From positions 744,001 through 808,000 of the forward strand of contig OY970239.1 of the NCBI GenBank assembly GCA_963715405.1: a stretch of 64,000 nucleotides of DNA, given 5' to 3'. The notes under the pieces were generated by a model. The model saw only the letters and a program-made list of their open reading frames with translations. It was not told the origin of the DNA and made no database searches. The stretch is from JALZKA01 sp963715405 (GTDB lineage Bacteria; Actinomycetota; Thermoleophilia; Solirubrobacterales; 70-9). Within the stretch, counting starts at the first letter, position 1, and every line of letters starts with the position of its first letter. Of this stretch, positions 1-7,936 are shown piece after piece. The translations under genes and the position numbers were made by a program.

Positions 1-1
1 G

Positions 2-739
2 ATCTTGATCGCTCCGGCCCTCGCGTTCGCCATCGCCGAGCTCTTCAACCTCGACCCCGTCCTCGCGATCGGCCTCGTGCTCCTCGGAGCCTCGCCGGGC
101 GGGACGCTCGCGAACCTCCTCACGCACCTCGCGCGCGGCGATACGGCGCTCTCGGTGACGATGACGGCGATCTCGAGCGTCGCCGCGCTCCTGGTCGTTC
201 CGCTCTATCTGGGTCTCGCGGCAGAGCACTTTGCGGGCGGGGATATCGGAGACGTCTCGATGGCGGGCGTCGTCGTCCGCGTGTTCCTCATCACGATCGT
301 CCCGCTTTCGCTCGGCATGTACCTGCGCGAGCGCTATCCGGAGGCGACTGCCGAGCGAAAGGACACGCTGAAGAAGGTGGCCTTTGGCGCGTTCGTCCTG
401 GTCGTGACAGGGGCCGTCATAAGCGAGATCGACGTTCTCCTGGACAACTTCACCGACGTCGCCCTTGCGACCCTCGCACTGAATGTGGCGGCGATGAGCA
501 TCAGCTTCACGGTGGCGAAGCTGGCACGCCTATCGGACCGTCAGGCCACAGCGATCGCGATGGAGCTCGGCATTCACAACTCGACGCTGGCGATCGCAGT
601 CGCAGGCACGATCAACATCGATTACGCGATTCCCGCTGCCGTCTACTCGGGCTTCATGTTCATCACGGCCGGCCTCTTCGCGAGCTACATGGCAGGGCGA
701 AACCGCGGCGCCCCCGAGCCGGCCTCGGCCTCCGCTTAA
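2..739 (+). CDS. Bile acid:sodium symporter (BASS) family transporter, C-terminal part
   Basis: This is an integral membrane transporter cut by the left window edge; the reading frame is open from base 2 and the first possible start (TTG at 5) is not a credible one. About 245 residues remain, with roughly seven hydrophobic segments. The conserved glycine/proline stretch GASPGG (about residue 28) and the ELGIHNSTLA segment near the C-terminus are typical of BASS proteins, which move organic anions with sodium. The substrate cannot be read from sequence; many bacterial members carry keto acids or pantoate rather than bile acids. It stands alone, 109 bases before pckG. Confidence 0.8.
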   Translation: MLIAPALAFAIAELFNLDPVLAIGLVLLGASPGGTLANLLTHLARGDTALSVTMTAISSVAALLVVPLYLGLAAEHFAGGDIGDVSMAGVVVRVFLITIVPLSLGMYLRERYPEATAERKDTLKKVAFGAFVLVVTGAVISEIDVLLDNFTDVALATLALNVAAMSISFTVAKLARLSDRQATAIAMELGIHNSTLAIAVAGTINIDYAIPAAVYSGFMFITAGLFASYMAGRNRGAPEPASASA

Positions 740-848
740 GCCGAGTCTTGTGCCTGCCGCGCCTGGGTAGAGGCCCATGCGTCAGAATGTCTGCCTCTTC
801 CGGGGGCAAGCCACGGCCCCGCCTGACCAAAAGGAGCGACAACTTCCA

Positions 849-2663
849 GTGAGCGATACCGCCGCAGCGACCCACGCGTCAACAACCAACTCGAAGCTGA
901 GTGCATGGGTCGACGAAATCGCCGCTCTCACCAAGGCCGAGTCTGTCACCTGGTGCGACGGGAGCGCCGAGGAATACGACAGCCTCTGTCAGGAGCTGGT
1001 TGACGCCGGCACGTTTCAGAAGCTCTCTGACGCGAAACGGCCGAACTCCTACCTCGCGTGGTCTGACCCCTCAGACGTCGCGCGGGTCGAGGACCGCACA
1101 TTCATCTGCTCGCAGACCGAGGAGGAGGCCGGGCCCAACAACAACTGGCGCCCCGCCGACGAGATGCGAGCCGAGATGTCGCAGCTTTTCGAAGGCGCGA
1201 TGAAGGGGCGCACGATGTACGTCGTGCCGTTTTCGATGGGCCCGCTTGGCTCGGACAAGTCTCACATCGGCGTCCAGCTCACCGACTCGCCTTACGTGGT
1301 CGTCTCGATGCGGATCATGACCCGGATGGGCCAGGGCGCGCTCGACGCCCTCGGTGCCGATGGGGAGTTCGTCCCCTGCGTCCACTCGGTCGGCGCCCCG
1401 CTGGGCGAAGGTGAAAAGGACTCAGCCTGGCCGACGAACGCCGAGATCAAGTACATCGTCCACTACCCCGAGACGCGTGAGATCTGGTCTTACGGCTCAG
1501 GCTACGGCGGCAACGCTCTTCTCGGGAAGAAGTGCCTGGCGCTCCGGATCGCCTCCGTCATGGCCCGCGACGAGGGCTGGATGGCCGAGCACATGCTGAT
1601 CCTCAAGCTCACGTCGCCCTCAGGGGAGGTGAAGTACGTCACTGGCGCCTTCCCCTCGGCGTGCGGCAAGACCAACCTCGCGATGCTGATCCCGACGCTC
1701 GAGGGCTGGGAGGTCGAGACGGTCGGAGACGACATCGCCTGGATGAAGTTCGGAGACGATGGCCGCCTCTACGCGATCAACCCCGAGGCTGGCTTCTTCG
1801 GCGTCGCCCCAGGCACCGGCTACAAGACGAATCCCAACGCAATGGACGCGATCGAAAAGAACACGATCTTCACGAACTGCGCGCTCACCGATGACGGAGA
1901 CGTCTGGTGGGAGGGGATGACCGAGGAGCCGCCCGATCACGCGATCGACTGGCACGGCGAGGAGTGGACGCCGGACTCGGAAACGCCGGCGGCGCACCCG
2001 AACGCCCGTTTTACCGTCCCCGCCTCCCAGGCGCCGTCGATCGCCTCGGAATGGGAGGACCCCACAGGGGTTCCGATCGACGCCTTCCTCTTCGGCGGGC
2101 GCCGCGCGAGCGGAGTGCCGCTCGTCCGCGAGGCATTCGACTGGGAGCACGGCGTCTTCATGGGGGCGACGATGTCCTCCGAGCAGACCGCCGCCGCCTT
2201 CGGCACGGTCGGCCAGCTCCGCTTCGACCCCTTCGCGATGCTCCCCTTCTGCGGCTACAACATGGCCGACTACATGGCGCACTGGCTCAGGATCGGCGAA
2301 GAAGGAGACGCCGAGAAGCTGCCGCGGATCTTCTACGTCAACTGGTTCCGGAAGGACGAGGACGGAAAGTTCCTCTGGCCCGGGTTCGGCGAGAACTCGC
2401 GCGTCCTCGAGTGGGTCTTTCGCCGCTGCAACGGCGAGGGCGAGGCGGTCGAGTCCCCGATCGGCCTCGTGCCGGCCGAGGGCGAGATCAACACCGATGG
2501 CCTGGACATCTCCGCCGACGCGATGCGAGAGCTCACCACGGTCGATGAAGCCGGCCTCCGCGACGAGCTGCCCCAGGTCGAAGAGCACCTGGCGAACTTC
2601 GGAGAGCGCCTGCCGGACGCCGTGCGAAAGCAGCTCGAAGAGCTGAAGCAACGCCTGGGCTAA
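849..2663 (+). CDS. pckG: Phosphoenolpyruvate carboxykinase (GTP)
   Basis: Cytosolic enzyme that interconverts oxaloacetate + GTP and phosphoenolpyruvate + CO2 + GDP, the first step of gluconeogenesis from TCA intermediates. The 604-residue length and whole-protein pattern are of the GTP type: the nucleotide loop SACGKTN (about residue 270), the metal-binding GDDIAW stretch (about 293) and the FGGRRASG motif (about 414). I chose GTG 849 over the more upstream ATG 777 because an AAGGAG ribosome site lies at 831-836 and family members begin near here. It would drain C4 acids produced by the acyl-CoA pathway genes found downstream. Its stop overlaps the stop of the convergent thioesterase gene. 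Confidence 0.97.
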   Translation: MSDTAAATHASTTNSKLSAWVDEIAALTKAESVTWCDGSAEEYDSLCQELVDAGTFQKLSDAKRPNSYLAWSDPSDVARVEDRTFICSQTEEEAGPNNNWRPADEMRAEMSQLFEGAMKGRTMYVVPFSMGPLGSDKSHIGVQLTDSPYVVVSMRIMTRMGQGALDALGADGEFVPCVHSVGAPLGEGEKDSAWPTNAEIKYIVHYPETREIWSYGSGYGGNALLGKKCLALRIASVMARDEGWMAEHMLILKLTSPSGEVKYVTGAFPSACGKTNLAMLIPTLEGWEVETVGDDIAWMKFGDDGRLYAINPEAGFFGVAPGTGYKTNPNAMDAIEKNTIFTNCALTDDGDVWWEGMTEEPPDHAIDWHGEEWTPDSETPAAHPNARFTVPASQAPSIASEWEDPTGVPIDAFLFGGRRASGVPLVREAFDWEHGVFMGATMSSEQTAAAFGTVGQLRFDPFAMLPFCGYNMADYMAHWLRIGEEGDAEKLPRIFYVNWFRKDEDGKFLWPGFGENSRVLEWVFRRCNGEGEAVESPIGLVPAEGEINTDGLDISADAMRELTTVDEAGLRDELPQVEEHLANFGERLPDAVRKQLEELKQRLG

Positions 2664-3070
2664 GGCGCGTAGCGCTCGAGGCCCGCTCGCAGCGTCTCCG
2701 GAATCGGCGCCTTCGCGCGCGTCTCGGGATCCACGACAACGTGGCGGAGCGTCACCTCCGCTGCCGGCTGGCCCTCACGCTCGATCGAGATCAGAGTCGT
2801 GGTCGCCGTCGTGCCGATGCGAGTGACCGACGCGACCAGCTCGACCTCCTCGTCGAAGTGAAGCGGTGCGAGGTAGCGGACGTTCGCCTCGGCGACGACC
2901 ATGTCGATCCCGCCCGCCTCCATCGCCTGCTGCCATGAGCCGAACGCTTCGCGGTAGAGCTCGGTCATCGCGATGTCCGCGTAGGCGAGAAAGTGCGCGT
3001 TGAAGACAATCCCCTGCGGATCGCACTCGTGAAAGCGGACGCGGAGGGGGTGGCGGAACGGGCTACTCAT
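2660..3070 (-). CDS. Acyl-CoA thioesterase, hotdog fold (YbgC/4HBT type)
   Basis: A 136-residue hotdog-fold thioesterase predicted to hydrolyse a short acyl-CoA. The early motif D-P-Q-G-I-V-F-N-A-H carries the catalytic aspartate of the YbgC/4-hydroxybenzoyl-CoA thioesterase family. Start ATG 3070 is preferred because a GGGGGAGG ribosome site ends 9 bases before it; ATG 3079 would abut the same site. The start lies inside the last codons of the nucleotidyltransferase gene, so translation is probably coupled to it, an odd partnership for a metabolic enzyme. The substrate is unknown. Confidence 0.85.
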   Translation of the reverse strand: MSSPFRHPLRVRFHECDPQGIVFNAHFLAYADIAMTELYREAFGSWQQAMEAGGIDMVVAEANVRYLAPLHFDEEVELVASVTRIGTTATTTLISIEREGQPAAEVTLRHVVVDPETRAKAPIPETLRAGLERYAP

Positions 3071-3596
3071 CGGGCTCATCCTCCCCCTCTTGAAGACGCT
3101 TGATCGATTCGAGAGCCTCGATGTCCAACAGGTCCTGTGGCCGGCCGGCGGCACGTTTCATGGCGAGCAGGTCGTCGAGGGATGCAACCAGGACGAACTC
3201 GCCGTCGAATTCGATGCGTGTAGCGCGCTCTCGCAGCGCCTCGTAGCTTGCGACTCCGGGCACCAGGCGATGGACATCGAGCCATCCCAGCGAGGTGTCA
3301 AGGGTCAAGAGCTGGATGCCGGCAAGCGTTCGCTCGTCAGCTACAAAAGGAACCTCCTCGTCCAGCCCGCGAAGGTTGGAGCCGATGCCCGTGAGCACCT
3401 TGCCAAGCGCGCGGAGATTCTGGGCGTCGCCTGCAAAAGCGATGTCGAGATCGCGGGTCATCCGAACGTAGCCCGATGCGATGACAGCTATGCCCCCGAT
3501 GACGACGAAATCGACGGATTCGGAAGTGAGGCGCCTGAGCATCTCTCCCAGGTCAAGGTCGGGCCATTCCGCGGGAAGGCGGTCTTTAGGGTCCAT
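3063..3596 (-). CDS. MNT/AbiEii-like nucleotidyltransferase domain protein
   Basis: A 177-residue protein with a minimal nucleotidyltransferase core. A Gly-Gly turn (VVIGGIAVIA) is followed by an R-x-T-x-D-L-D-I segment, the usual arrangement of the metal-binding aspartates in this superfamily. Start ATG 3596 overlaps the end of the HTH gene upstream by 11 bases, and an alternative start exists at 3632. The gene order HTH-nucleotidyltransferase resembles toxin-antitoxin or AbiE-type pairs, in which the transferase modifies RNA or protein, but here that is inference. No HEPN partner is present. The thioesterase start overlaps its 3' end. Confidence 0.75.
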   Translation of the reverse strand: MDPKDRLPAEWPDLDLGEMLRRLTSESVDFVVIGGIAVIASGYVRMTRDLDIAFAGDAQNLRALGKVLTGIGSNLRGLDEEVPFVADERTLAGIQLLTLDTSLGWLDVHRLVPGVASYEALRERATRIEFDGEFVLVASLDDLLAMKRAAGRPQDLLDIEALESIKRLQEGEDEPDE

Positions 3597-3909
3597 GGAG
3601 CGCGGCCCCGCCGATGCGCTTGGCGAATGCATACGCCTTCTCGAACTGGCGCAAGCGCTGCTCCGGGGTGAGCTTGAGGTCGGCGATGATCATCGTCTGG
3701 TCGATCGACGGGGAGGCCGCGAGCGCCAGTTCGAGTGAGTGGCCCGTTGCGGCAATCACCTTGTTGAGAGTCTTGAGGCGCGGATTCGCCCCCTCGCGCT
3801 CCAACCGAGCCACCACCGGCTGGCTCACGCCAAGCGATCGAGCCAGCTCAGCCTGCGTCAGGCGCGCTTGGGAGCGTGCGGTCTTGACGAGTGCGGCGGG
3901 CGATGCCAT
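3586..3909 (-). CDS. XRE-family helix-turn-helix regulator
   Basis: A 107-residue DNA-binding protein with an N-terminal Cro/C1 helix-turn-helix at about residues 17-42 (LTQAELARSLGVSQ, then a recognition helix with VVARLERE). A short C-terminal region follows that differs from the phage repressors. It is the first gene of a three-gene minus-strand unit with the nucleotidyltransferase and the thioesterase. A perfect inverted repeat overlaps its -10 box, so it probably represses its own promoter. Its role as antitoxin is inferred from the pairing. Confidence 0.85.
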   Translation of the reverse strand: MASPAALVKTARSQARLTQAELARSLGVSQPVVARLEREGANPRLKTLNKVIAATGHSLELALAASPSIDQTMIIADLKLTPEQRLRQFEKAYAFAKRIGGAALHGP

Positions 3910-3939
3910 GACGCTTCAATTATAGCGAATAAGCTATAA
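3907..3939 (-). promoter_or_regulatory. Promoter and candidate autorepressor operator of the HTH-nucleotidyltransferase unit
   Basis: On the minus strand a TATAAT box (3924-3919) lies 9 bases before the ATG of the HTH gene, so the mRNA should be leaderless or nearly so. The box sits inside a perfect inverted repeat, TTATAGC (3920-3926), six-base spacer, GCTATAA (3933-3939). A repressor bound there would cover the polymerase site. This AT-rich patch stands out from the GC-rich surroundings. Confidence 0.7.
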
Positions 3940-3974
3940 GCGCTCTAGCCTCCCCGACGCGCTCCCAGGCGCAA

Positions 3975-5024
3975 TCAGAGCCCGTACGCCTCTTTTAGCT
4001 CCGGGTCCTTCTCGGCCAGCATCTCGGCCAGGTCGACCATCACGCGGCACTGCTTCCAGGTTGCGTCGTCCTGCATCTTGCCGTCGATCATGTGGACGCC
4101 GCGGCCGTCGGGGATCGCCTCGATCACCTTCTTGGCGAACTTGACCTCCTCGGGGTCGGGCGAGAAGACCTTCTTCGCGATCTCGATCTGGACGGGGTGC
4201 AGGGACCAGGCGCCGACGCAGCCGAGGAGAAAGGCGGCGCGAAACTGCGCCTCGCATCCCTGGGTGTCCTTAATGTCGCCGTACGGGCCGTAGAAAGGCA
4301 GGATGCCGGCAGAAGTGCAGGCGTCGACCATGCGCGCGATCGAGTAGTGCCACGGGTCCTGCTGTGCGGTCGCGCGCGGCGCCTCGGGATCGTCCGGATC
4401 CGGGTCGTTTACGACGAGATAGCCGGGGTGGCCGCCGCCGACGCGGGTCGTCTTCATGCGCCGCGACGCGGCGAGGTCAGCGGGGCCGAAGCTCATGCCC
4501 TGCATGCGCGGGCTCGCCGTGGCGATCTCCTCGAGGTTGACGACGCCCTGGGCCGTCTCGAGGATCGCGTGGACCAGGATCGGCCGCTCGACCTTCGCCT
4601 TGGCCTCGAGCTGGGCGAGGAGGCGGTCGACGTAGTGGATGTCCCAGGCGCCCTCGACCTTCGGGACCATGACCACGTCGAGCTTGTCGCCGATCTCGGT
4701 CACGAGCGTGGTCAAGTCGTCGAGAACCCATGGGCTCGCCAGGTCGTTCACGCGAGTCCAAAGCGCGGTCTCCCCGAAGTCGACCTCGTTTGCGACCTTT
4801 ACGAGTCCCTCGCGCGCCGCTTCCTTGTTCTCAACCGCGATGGCGTCCTCGAGGTTGCCGAGGAGGATGTCGGCGGACTTAGCCATGTCCGGCACCTTCG
4901 CGGCCATCTTCTCGTTCGAGGCGTCGAAGAAGTGGATCATGCGCGAGGGCCGGAACGGCACCTCGGCGACGGGATCGGGCGCACCGATGGCGAGGGGCTT
5001 CATGAAGTCGCGGGGGTTTCTCAT
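3975..5024 (-). CDS. mcl: Malyl-CoA / beta-methylmalyl-CoA lyase (CitE-like, Chloroflexus Mcl type)
   Basis: Predicted Mg-dependent lyase that cleaves (3S)-malyl-CoA to acetyl-CoA + glyoxylate and/or beta-methylmalyl-CoA to propionyl-CoA + glyoxylate. The 349 residues match, from memory, the Chloroflexus Mcl pattern nearly end to end: FMKPLAIGAP at the N-terminus, GNLEDAI, the SFGPADLAASR segment with its acidic metal ligand nearby, VGGGHP and MIDGKMQDDATWKQ near the C-terminus. I chose ATG 5024, which matches the family N-terminus; the open frame to 5120 would overlap the divergent gene. With ccr, ecm and the mesaconyl-CoA hydratase-like gene it suggests an ethylmalonyl-CoA pathway. Confidence 0.9.
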   Translation of the reverse strand: MRNPRDFMKPLAIGAPDPVAEVPFRPSRMIHFFDASNEKMAAKVPDMAKSADILLGNLEDAIAVENKEAAREGLVKVANEVDFGETALWTRVNDLASPWVLDDLTTLVTEIGDKLDVVMVPKVEGAWDIHYVDRLLAQLEAKAKVERPILVHAILETAQGVVNLEEIATASPRMQGMSFGPADLAASRRMKTTRVGGGHPGYLVVNDPDPDDPEAPRATAQQDPWHYSIARMVDACTSAGILPFYGPYGDIKDTQGCEAQFRAAFLLGCVGAWSLHPVQIEIAKKVFSPDPEEVKFAKKVIEAIPDGRGVHMIDGKMQDDATWKQCRVMVDLAEMLAEKDPELKEAYGL

Positions 5025-5061
5025 GGCCCAAACGCTATCCAGTGCGTGTACTGTGGCGCCG

Positions 5062-6033
5062 ATGGAAGGACGCACCTTGCGCCCACTCGGCGTCGGCGAG
5101 ATCCTCGACGCGTCGATCAACCTCTACTTCCGCAACCTCGGCACCTTCTTGAAGATCGCCGCGGTGATCGCGATCCCGATGGGCGTGATCATCTTCCTCC
5201 TGGATCAGATTGCTTTCGCTCAGCCGGAGGGCGACGTCGCTGACCTGGGGAGAGGCTTCGTCGGCGAGTACGAGCAGCTCGTGGACCTCAGCACCTTCAC
5301 GACCGTCATCGTGATCGAGTCGCTGATCTCCCTGTTCGGATTCCTGCTCGTGATCGGTGCCTCGTTTCGAGCGGTCTCAGACCTCTACGTCGGAAAAGAA
5401 GCGAACGGCGGCGAGTCGATCCGCTTTGCGGCGGGGCGGGTCCACTCGATGCTCTGGATCGGCTTTCTTTTCACCCTGGGAGTCGCCCTCGCCTCGCTCG
5501 CGCTCCTGCTACCGGGGATCTGGCTCTTCGTCGCCTGGTCGCTCGCCATCCCGGCGCTCCTTGCCGAGAACCTCAAGGGATCGAAGGCGCTCGGCAGGTC
5601 ATTTGATCTCGTGCGCCACAACTGGTGGCGCACCTTCGGAGCGCTGCTGGTCGGACTCATCTTCATCGGGCTCTTTCAGTTCCTCCTGGGCCTTGCCGCG
5701 ACCGGACTCACAAACCTCACGGAGGACTCGCTTCAGGCCTCGCTTCTCATCACGGACGCGGCGCAGGCGCTGACGTTGATCATCACGGGCCCCCTCCAAG
5801 CCGCGATCATCGCGGTCATCTATTACGACCTGCGCGTCCGCAAGGAAGCCTTCGATGTGCACGTCCTGACACAGCAGCTCGATTCACCCGGCTCGGGCGG
5901 AACGCCGCCGAGCGGACTGCCGCCGTCGACCGAGGGATCACCGCCGCCGCCACCCTCTCCCGGCGAACCGCCCCCGCCCGGGCAACCGCCGCCACCTCCA
6001 CCCCCGCCGCCCTCGACGCCGTCAGGGTGGTGA
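5062..6033 (+). CDS. Multipass membrane protein with proline-rich tail
   Basis: A 323-residue membrane protein. The N-terminus (LRPLGVGEILDASINLY) and about six hydrophobic segments resemble the actinobacterial family annotated as glycerophosphoryl diester phosphodiesterase membrane domain-like proteins. No catalytic residues are visible. The last 50 residues are almost all Pro, Gly and Ser, probably a disordered cytoplasmic tail. ATG 5062 fits the conserved N-terminus; the longer open frame from 4639 is antisense to mcl. It opens the 5-10 kb operon and overlaps the next gene by 4 bases (GTGA). Confidence 0.75.
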   Translation: MEGRTLRPLGVGEILDASINLYFRNLGTFLKIAAVIAIPMGVIIFLLDQIAFAQPEGDVADLGRGFVGEYEQLVDLSTFTTVIVIESLISLFGFLLVIGASFRAVSDLYVGKEANGGESIRFAAGRVHSMLWIGFLFTLGVALASLALLLPGIWLFVAWSLAIPALLAENLKGSKALGRSFDLVRHNWWRTFGALLVGLIFIGLFQFLLGLAATGLTNLTEDSLQASLLITDAAQALTLIITGPLQAAIIAVIYYDLRVRKEAFDVHVLTQQLDSPGSGGTPPSGLPPSTEGSPPPPPSPGEPPPPGQPPPPPPPPPSTPSGW

Positions 6034-6827
6034 GGAGCGCCGCGCTCGCCGCGGCCCTCGCACTTTTCCTCGCACCGGCCTCCGCGGCCACCGAAGTCAC
6101 CCGCAGCGAGCTGGTCAGCCTCGCCCAACAGGCGCCGTCTGACGCCGCCGCGCTCGCCGAGTTGCGCGCCGTCACGAGCGTTGAAGGAGCGCCCGCAGAT
6201 CTCGAGACCGCGCTCGCGGGGGCCGAAGGAGCTGACCTCGAAGCGCGCCTCGGCGCGGTGGCGCGGTCGGCCCAGGCCGCGCCGACTAAGGGGCTCAATG
6301 CCGACGAGGCCCGCGAGAGCGCAGGCGACATCCTCGCGAGCGAGCCCGAGCCGCCCCCGGTCTCGGGCGACGGCAGCGACATCTCGCTTCCATCGCCGTC
6401 ACTGCCAGTCTCGATCTTCATCGCGGTCGTGATCCTCGGCCTCGCCGCGCTCGCGGCACGCCGAACAGGCCAGAGGACGATCCTCGAGCGCAAGGCCGCG
6501 GCGGGTGGAGGGAAGCGAAAGCGCTCGAGCGACCGCGACCTGGCGCGCGAGGCCGACGAGGCCGAACGCCGCGGTGATTTCGCCGCGGCGGTCAGGCTTC
6601 GGTTCCAGGCGGGCCTCAAGCGGCTCGACGACCTTGGATCGATTGAGCTCCGGCCCTCCCTGACCGCCTCCGGGGCGGTTCGAGAGAGCGGAATACCAGC
6701 GATCGGCGGGCTCGCCGCGACCTACGAGCGGGTCGCGTTCGGCGGGCGTCAGGCGTCCGCAAACGACGTGCACGAGCAGCGCGAGGGCTGGCAGAGCGTC
6801 GTCGAGGAAGCGAAAGGCCGGAGATGA
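6030..6827 (+). CDS. DUF4129-like membrane protein
   Basis: A 265-residue protein with an N-terminal signal segment, an extracytoplasmic acidic and Ser/Pro-rich stretch, one transmembrane helix (about residues 130-150) and a cytoplasmic C-terminal domain. The C-terminal part (ARRGDFAAA-like repeat, alternating Arg and Leu, then LTASGAVRE) resembles DUF4129, found beside transglutaminase-like or MoxR-DUF58 genes. Start GTG 6030 overlaps the preceding TGA in the sequence GTGA. The role is unknown; the context suggests an envelope assembly unit driven by the MoxR ATPase. Confidence 0.7.
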   Translation: MRSAALAAALALFLAPASAATEVTRSELVSLAQQAPSDAAALAELRAVTSVEGAPADLETALAGAEGADLEARLGAVARSAQAAPTKGLNADEARESAGDILASEPEPPPVSGDGSDISLPSPSLPVSIFIAVVILGLAALAARRTGQRTILERKAAAGGGKRKRSSDRDLAREADEAERRGDFAAAVRLRFQAGLKRLDDLGSIELRPSLTASGAVRESGIPAIGGLAATYERVAFGGRQASANDVHEQREGWQSVVEEAKGRR

Positions 6828-7918
6828 CGCGGCCCCAGCGCTTTGCCGCCATCGCCGTTGGGGTGATCGTCGCTTTCGGGTTGCTGCTTGGACAGCTCTC
6901 GGGAACAGGCTCCGGCGGCGAGCGCCCGACCCTGGGTAGCCCCGACGACCCAGGCCCTGACGGCCTGTTGGCGCTCGCGGTGCTCTTGGACTCGACCGCG
7001 CACGAGGTGGAGCGGATAGCCGAGGCGCCGTCAGACGGCGGCCTCGACCCGGAGAAGACGACGTTCCTCGTCTCGCCCGGCTCGCTGACGACTGCGGACG
7101 CGAACGCGCTTCGCGAAGTCGCGGAGGAGGGAGGCCGAGTGGTTTTAGTGGGAGACCCCGGCGACGCGGCGCTCTCGCGCCTCCTTGATTCAGGCACAAC
7201 CATCGGCGACGGCCCGGCGAACGGCGCCTCGCCACTCGTACCCTCGCCCGAGACGGCCGGGATCGAGTCCGTTGGCGGCGTGGAGTGGGGCAACATCTCC
7301 GGTCTCGGCGCCTCGCTTCCGCTGCTGGGCGCGCTTGGCGAGCCGACCGTTGCGCTGGCCCGCGCCGGCCCGGGCAGCGTCATCGTGGTCGCCGACGACG
7401 CGCTCTTTCAAAACGCCCAGATCACCACTGCCGATAACGCCCGGTTCGCCATCAACCTGGCGGGGGAGGAAGGCCGCGAGGTTCAGCTTGTGGAGGCGGT
7501 CAGAACGGCTCCCGGCTCAGGACTCTCGGCCCTTCCCGCCGCCTGGGGCTGGGCCGCGCTCGGCCTCCTGGTCGCGGCGCTCACCCTGGCCTGGGCGCGC
7601 GGCCGGCGCCTTGGGCCCGTCGAGCTCGCGTCCCGCCCGCTGCCTCCGCCCCGGCGCGAGTACGTGGACGCCGTCGCGGGGGCGCTTCTTCGCACTCGCG
7701 ACCCGCACGCGGCGATCACGCCCCTTCGCGACGCGGCTCGCGACCGCCTCGCTCGGCGTGCCGGGCTTCCGCATGACGCCTCGGACAAGCAGATCCGCGA
7801 GGCCGCGCAGGCGGCCGGCCTCGAACCGCACGAGGTCGAGGCCGTGGGCGGTCAAGTGGGCGAGGGTGCCATGCTGGCGGCCGCGGGGGCGCTGGCGAAG
7901 CTGAGCAAACGAACGTGA
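6824..7918 (+). CDS. DUF4350-like membrane protein
   Basis: A 364-residue protein overlapping the upstream gene by ATGA. It has an N-terminal membrane anchor and a periplasmic-side Rossmann-like domain (about residues 45-210) with segments such as FLVSPGSL and VVLVGDPGD. A second transmembrane helix follows (about 230-250), then a cytoplasmic Arg-rich domain. This matches DUF4350 proteins, which usually sit directly upstream of MoxR. They are thought to form part of a MoxR-DUF58 complex, but no biochemical role is established. Confidence 0.75.
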   Translation: MTRPQRFAAIAVGVIVAFGLLLGQLSGTGSGGERPTLGSPDDPGPDGLLALAVLLDSTAHEVERIAEAPSDGGLDPEKTTFLVSPGSLTTADANALREVAEEGGRVVLVGDPGDAALSRLLDSGTTIGDGPANGASPLVPSPETAGIESVGGVEWGNISGLGASLPLLGALGEPTVALARAGPGSVIVVADDALFQNAQITTADNARFAINLAGEEGREVQLVEAVRTAPGSGLSALPAAWGWAALGLLVAALTLAWARGRRLGPVELASRPLPPPRREYVDAVAGALLRTRDPHAAITPLRDAARDRLARRAGLPHDASDKQIREAAQAAGLEPHEVEAVGGQVGEGAMLAAAGALAKLSKRT

Positions 7919-7936
7919 GGGAGCTGGAGCACTGAC

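Noticed and set aside
1620..2651. Open frame of 343 codons on the minus strand
   Set aside because: It is antisense to pckG and shows only Arg/Val/Asp-rich sequence with no domain.
4092..5243. Open frame of 383 codons on the plus strand
   Set aside because: It is antisense to the malyl-CoA lyase gene, which has an end-to-end family match.
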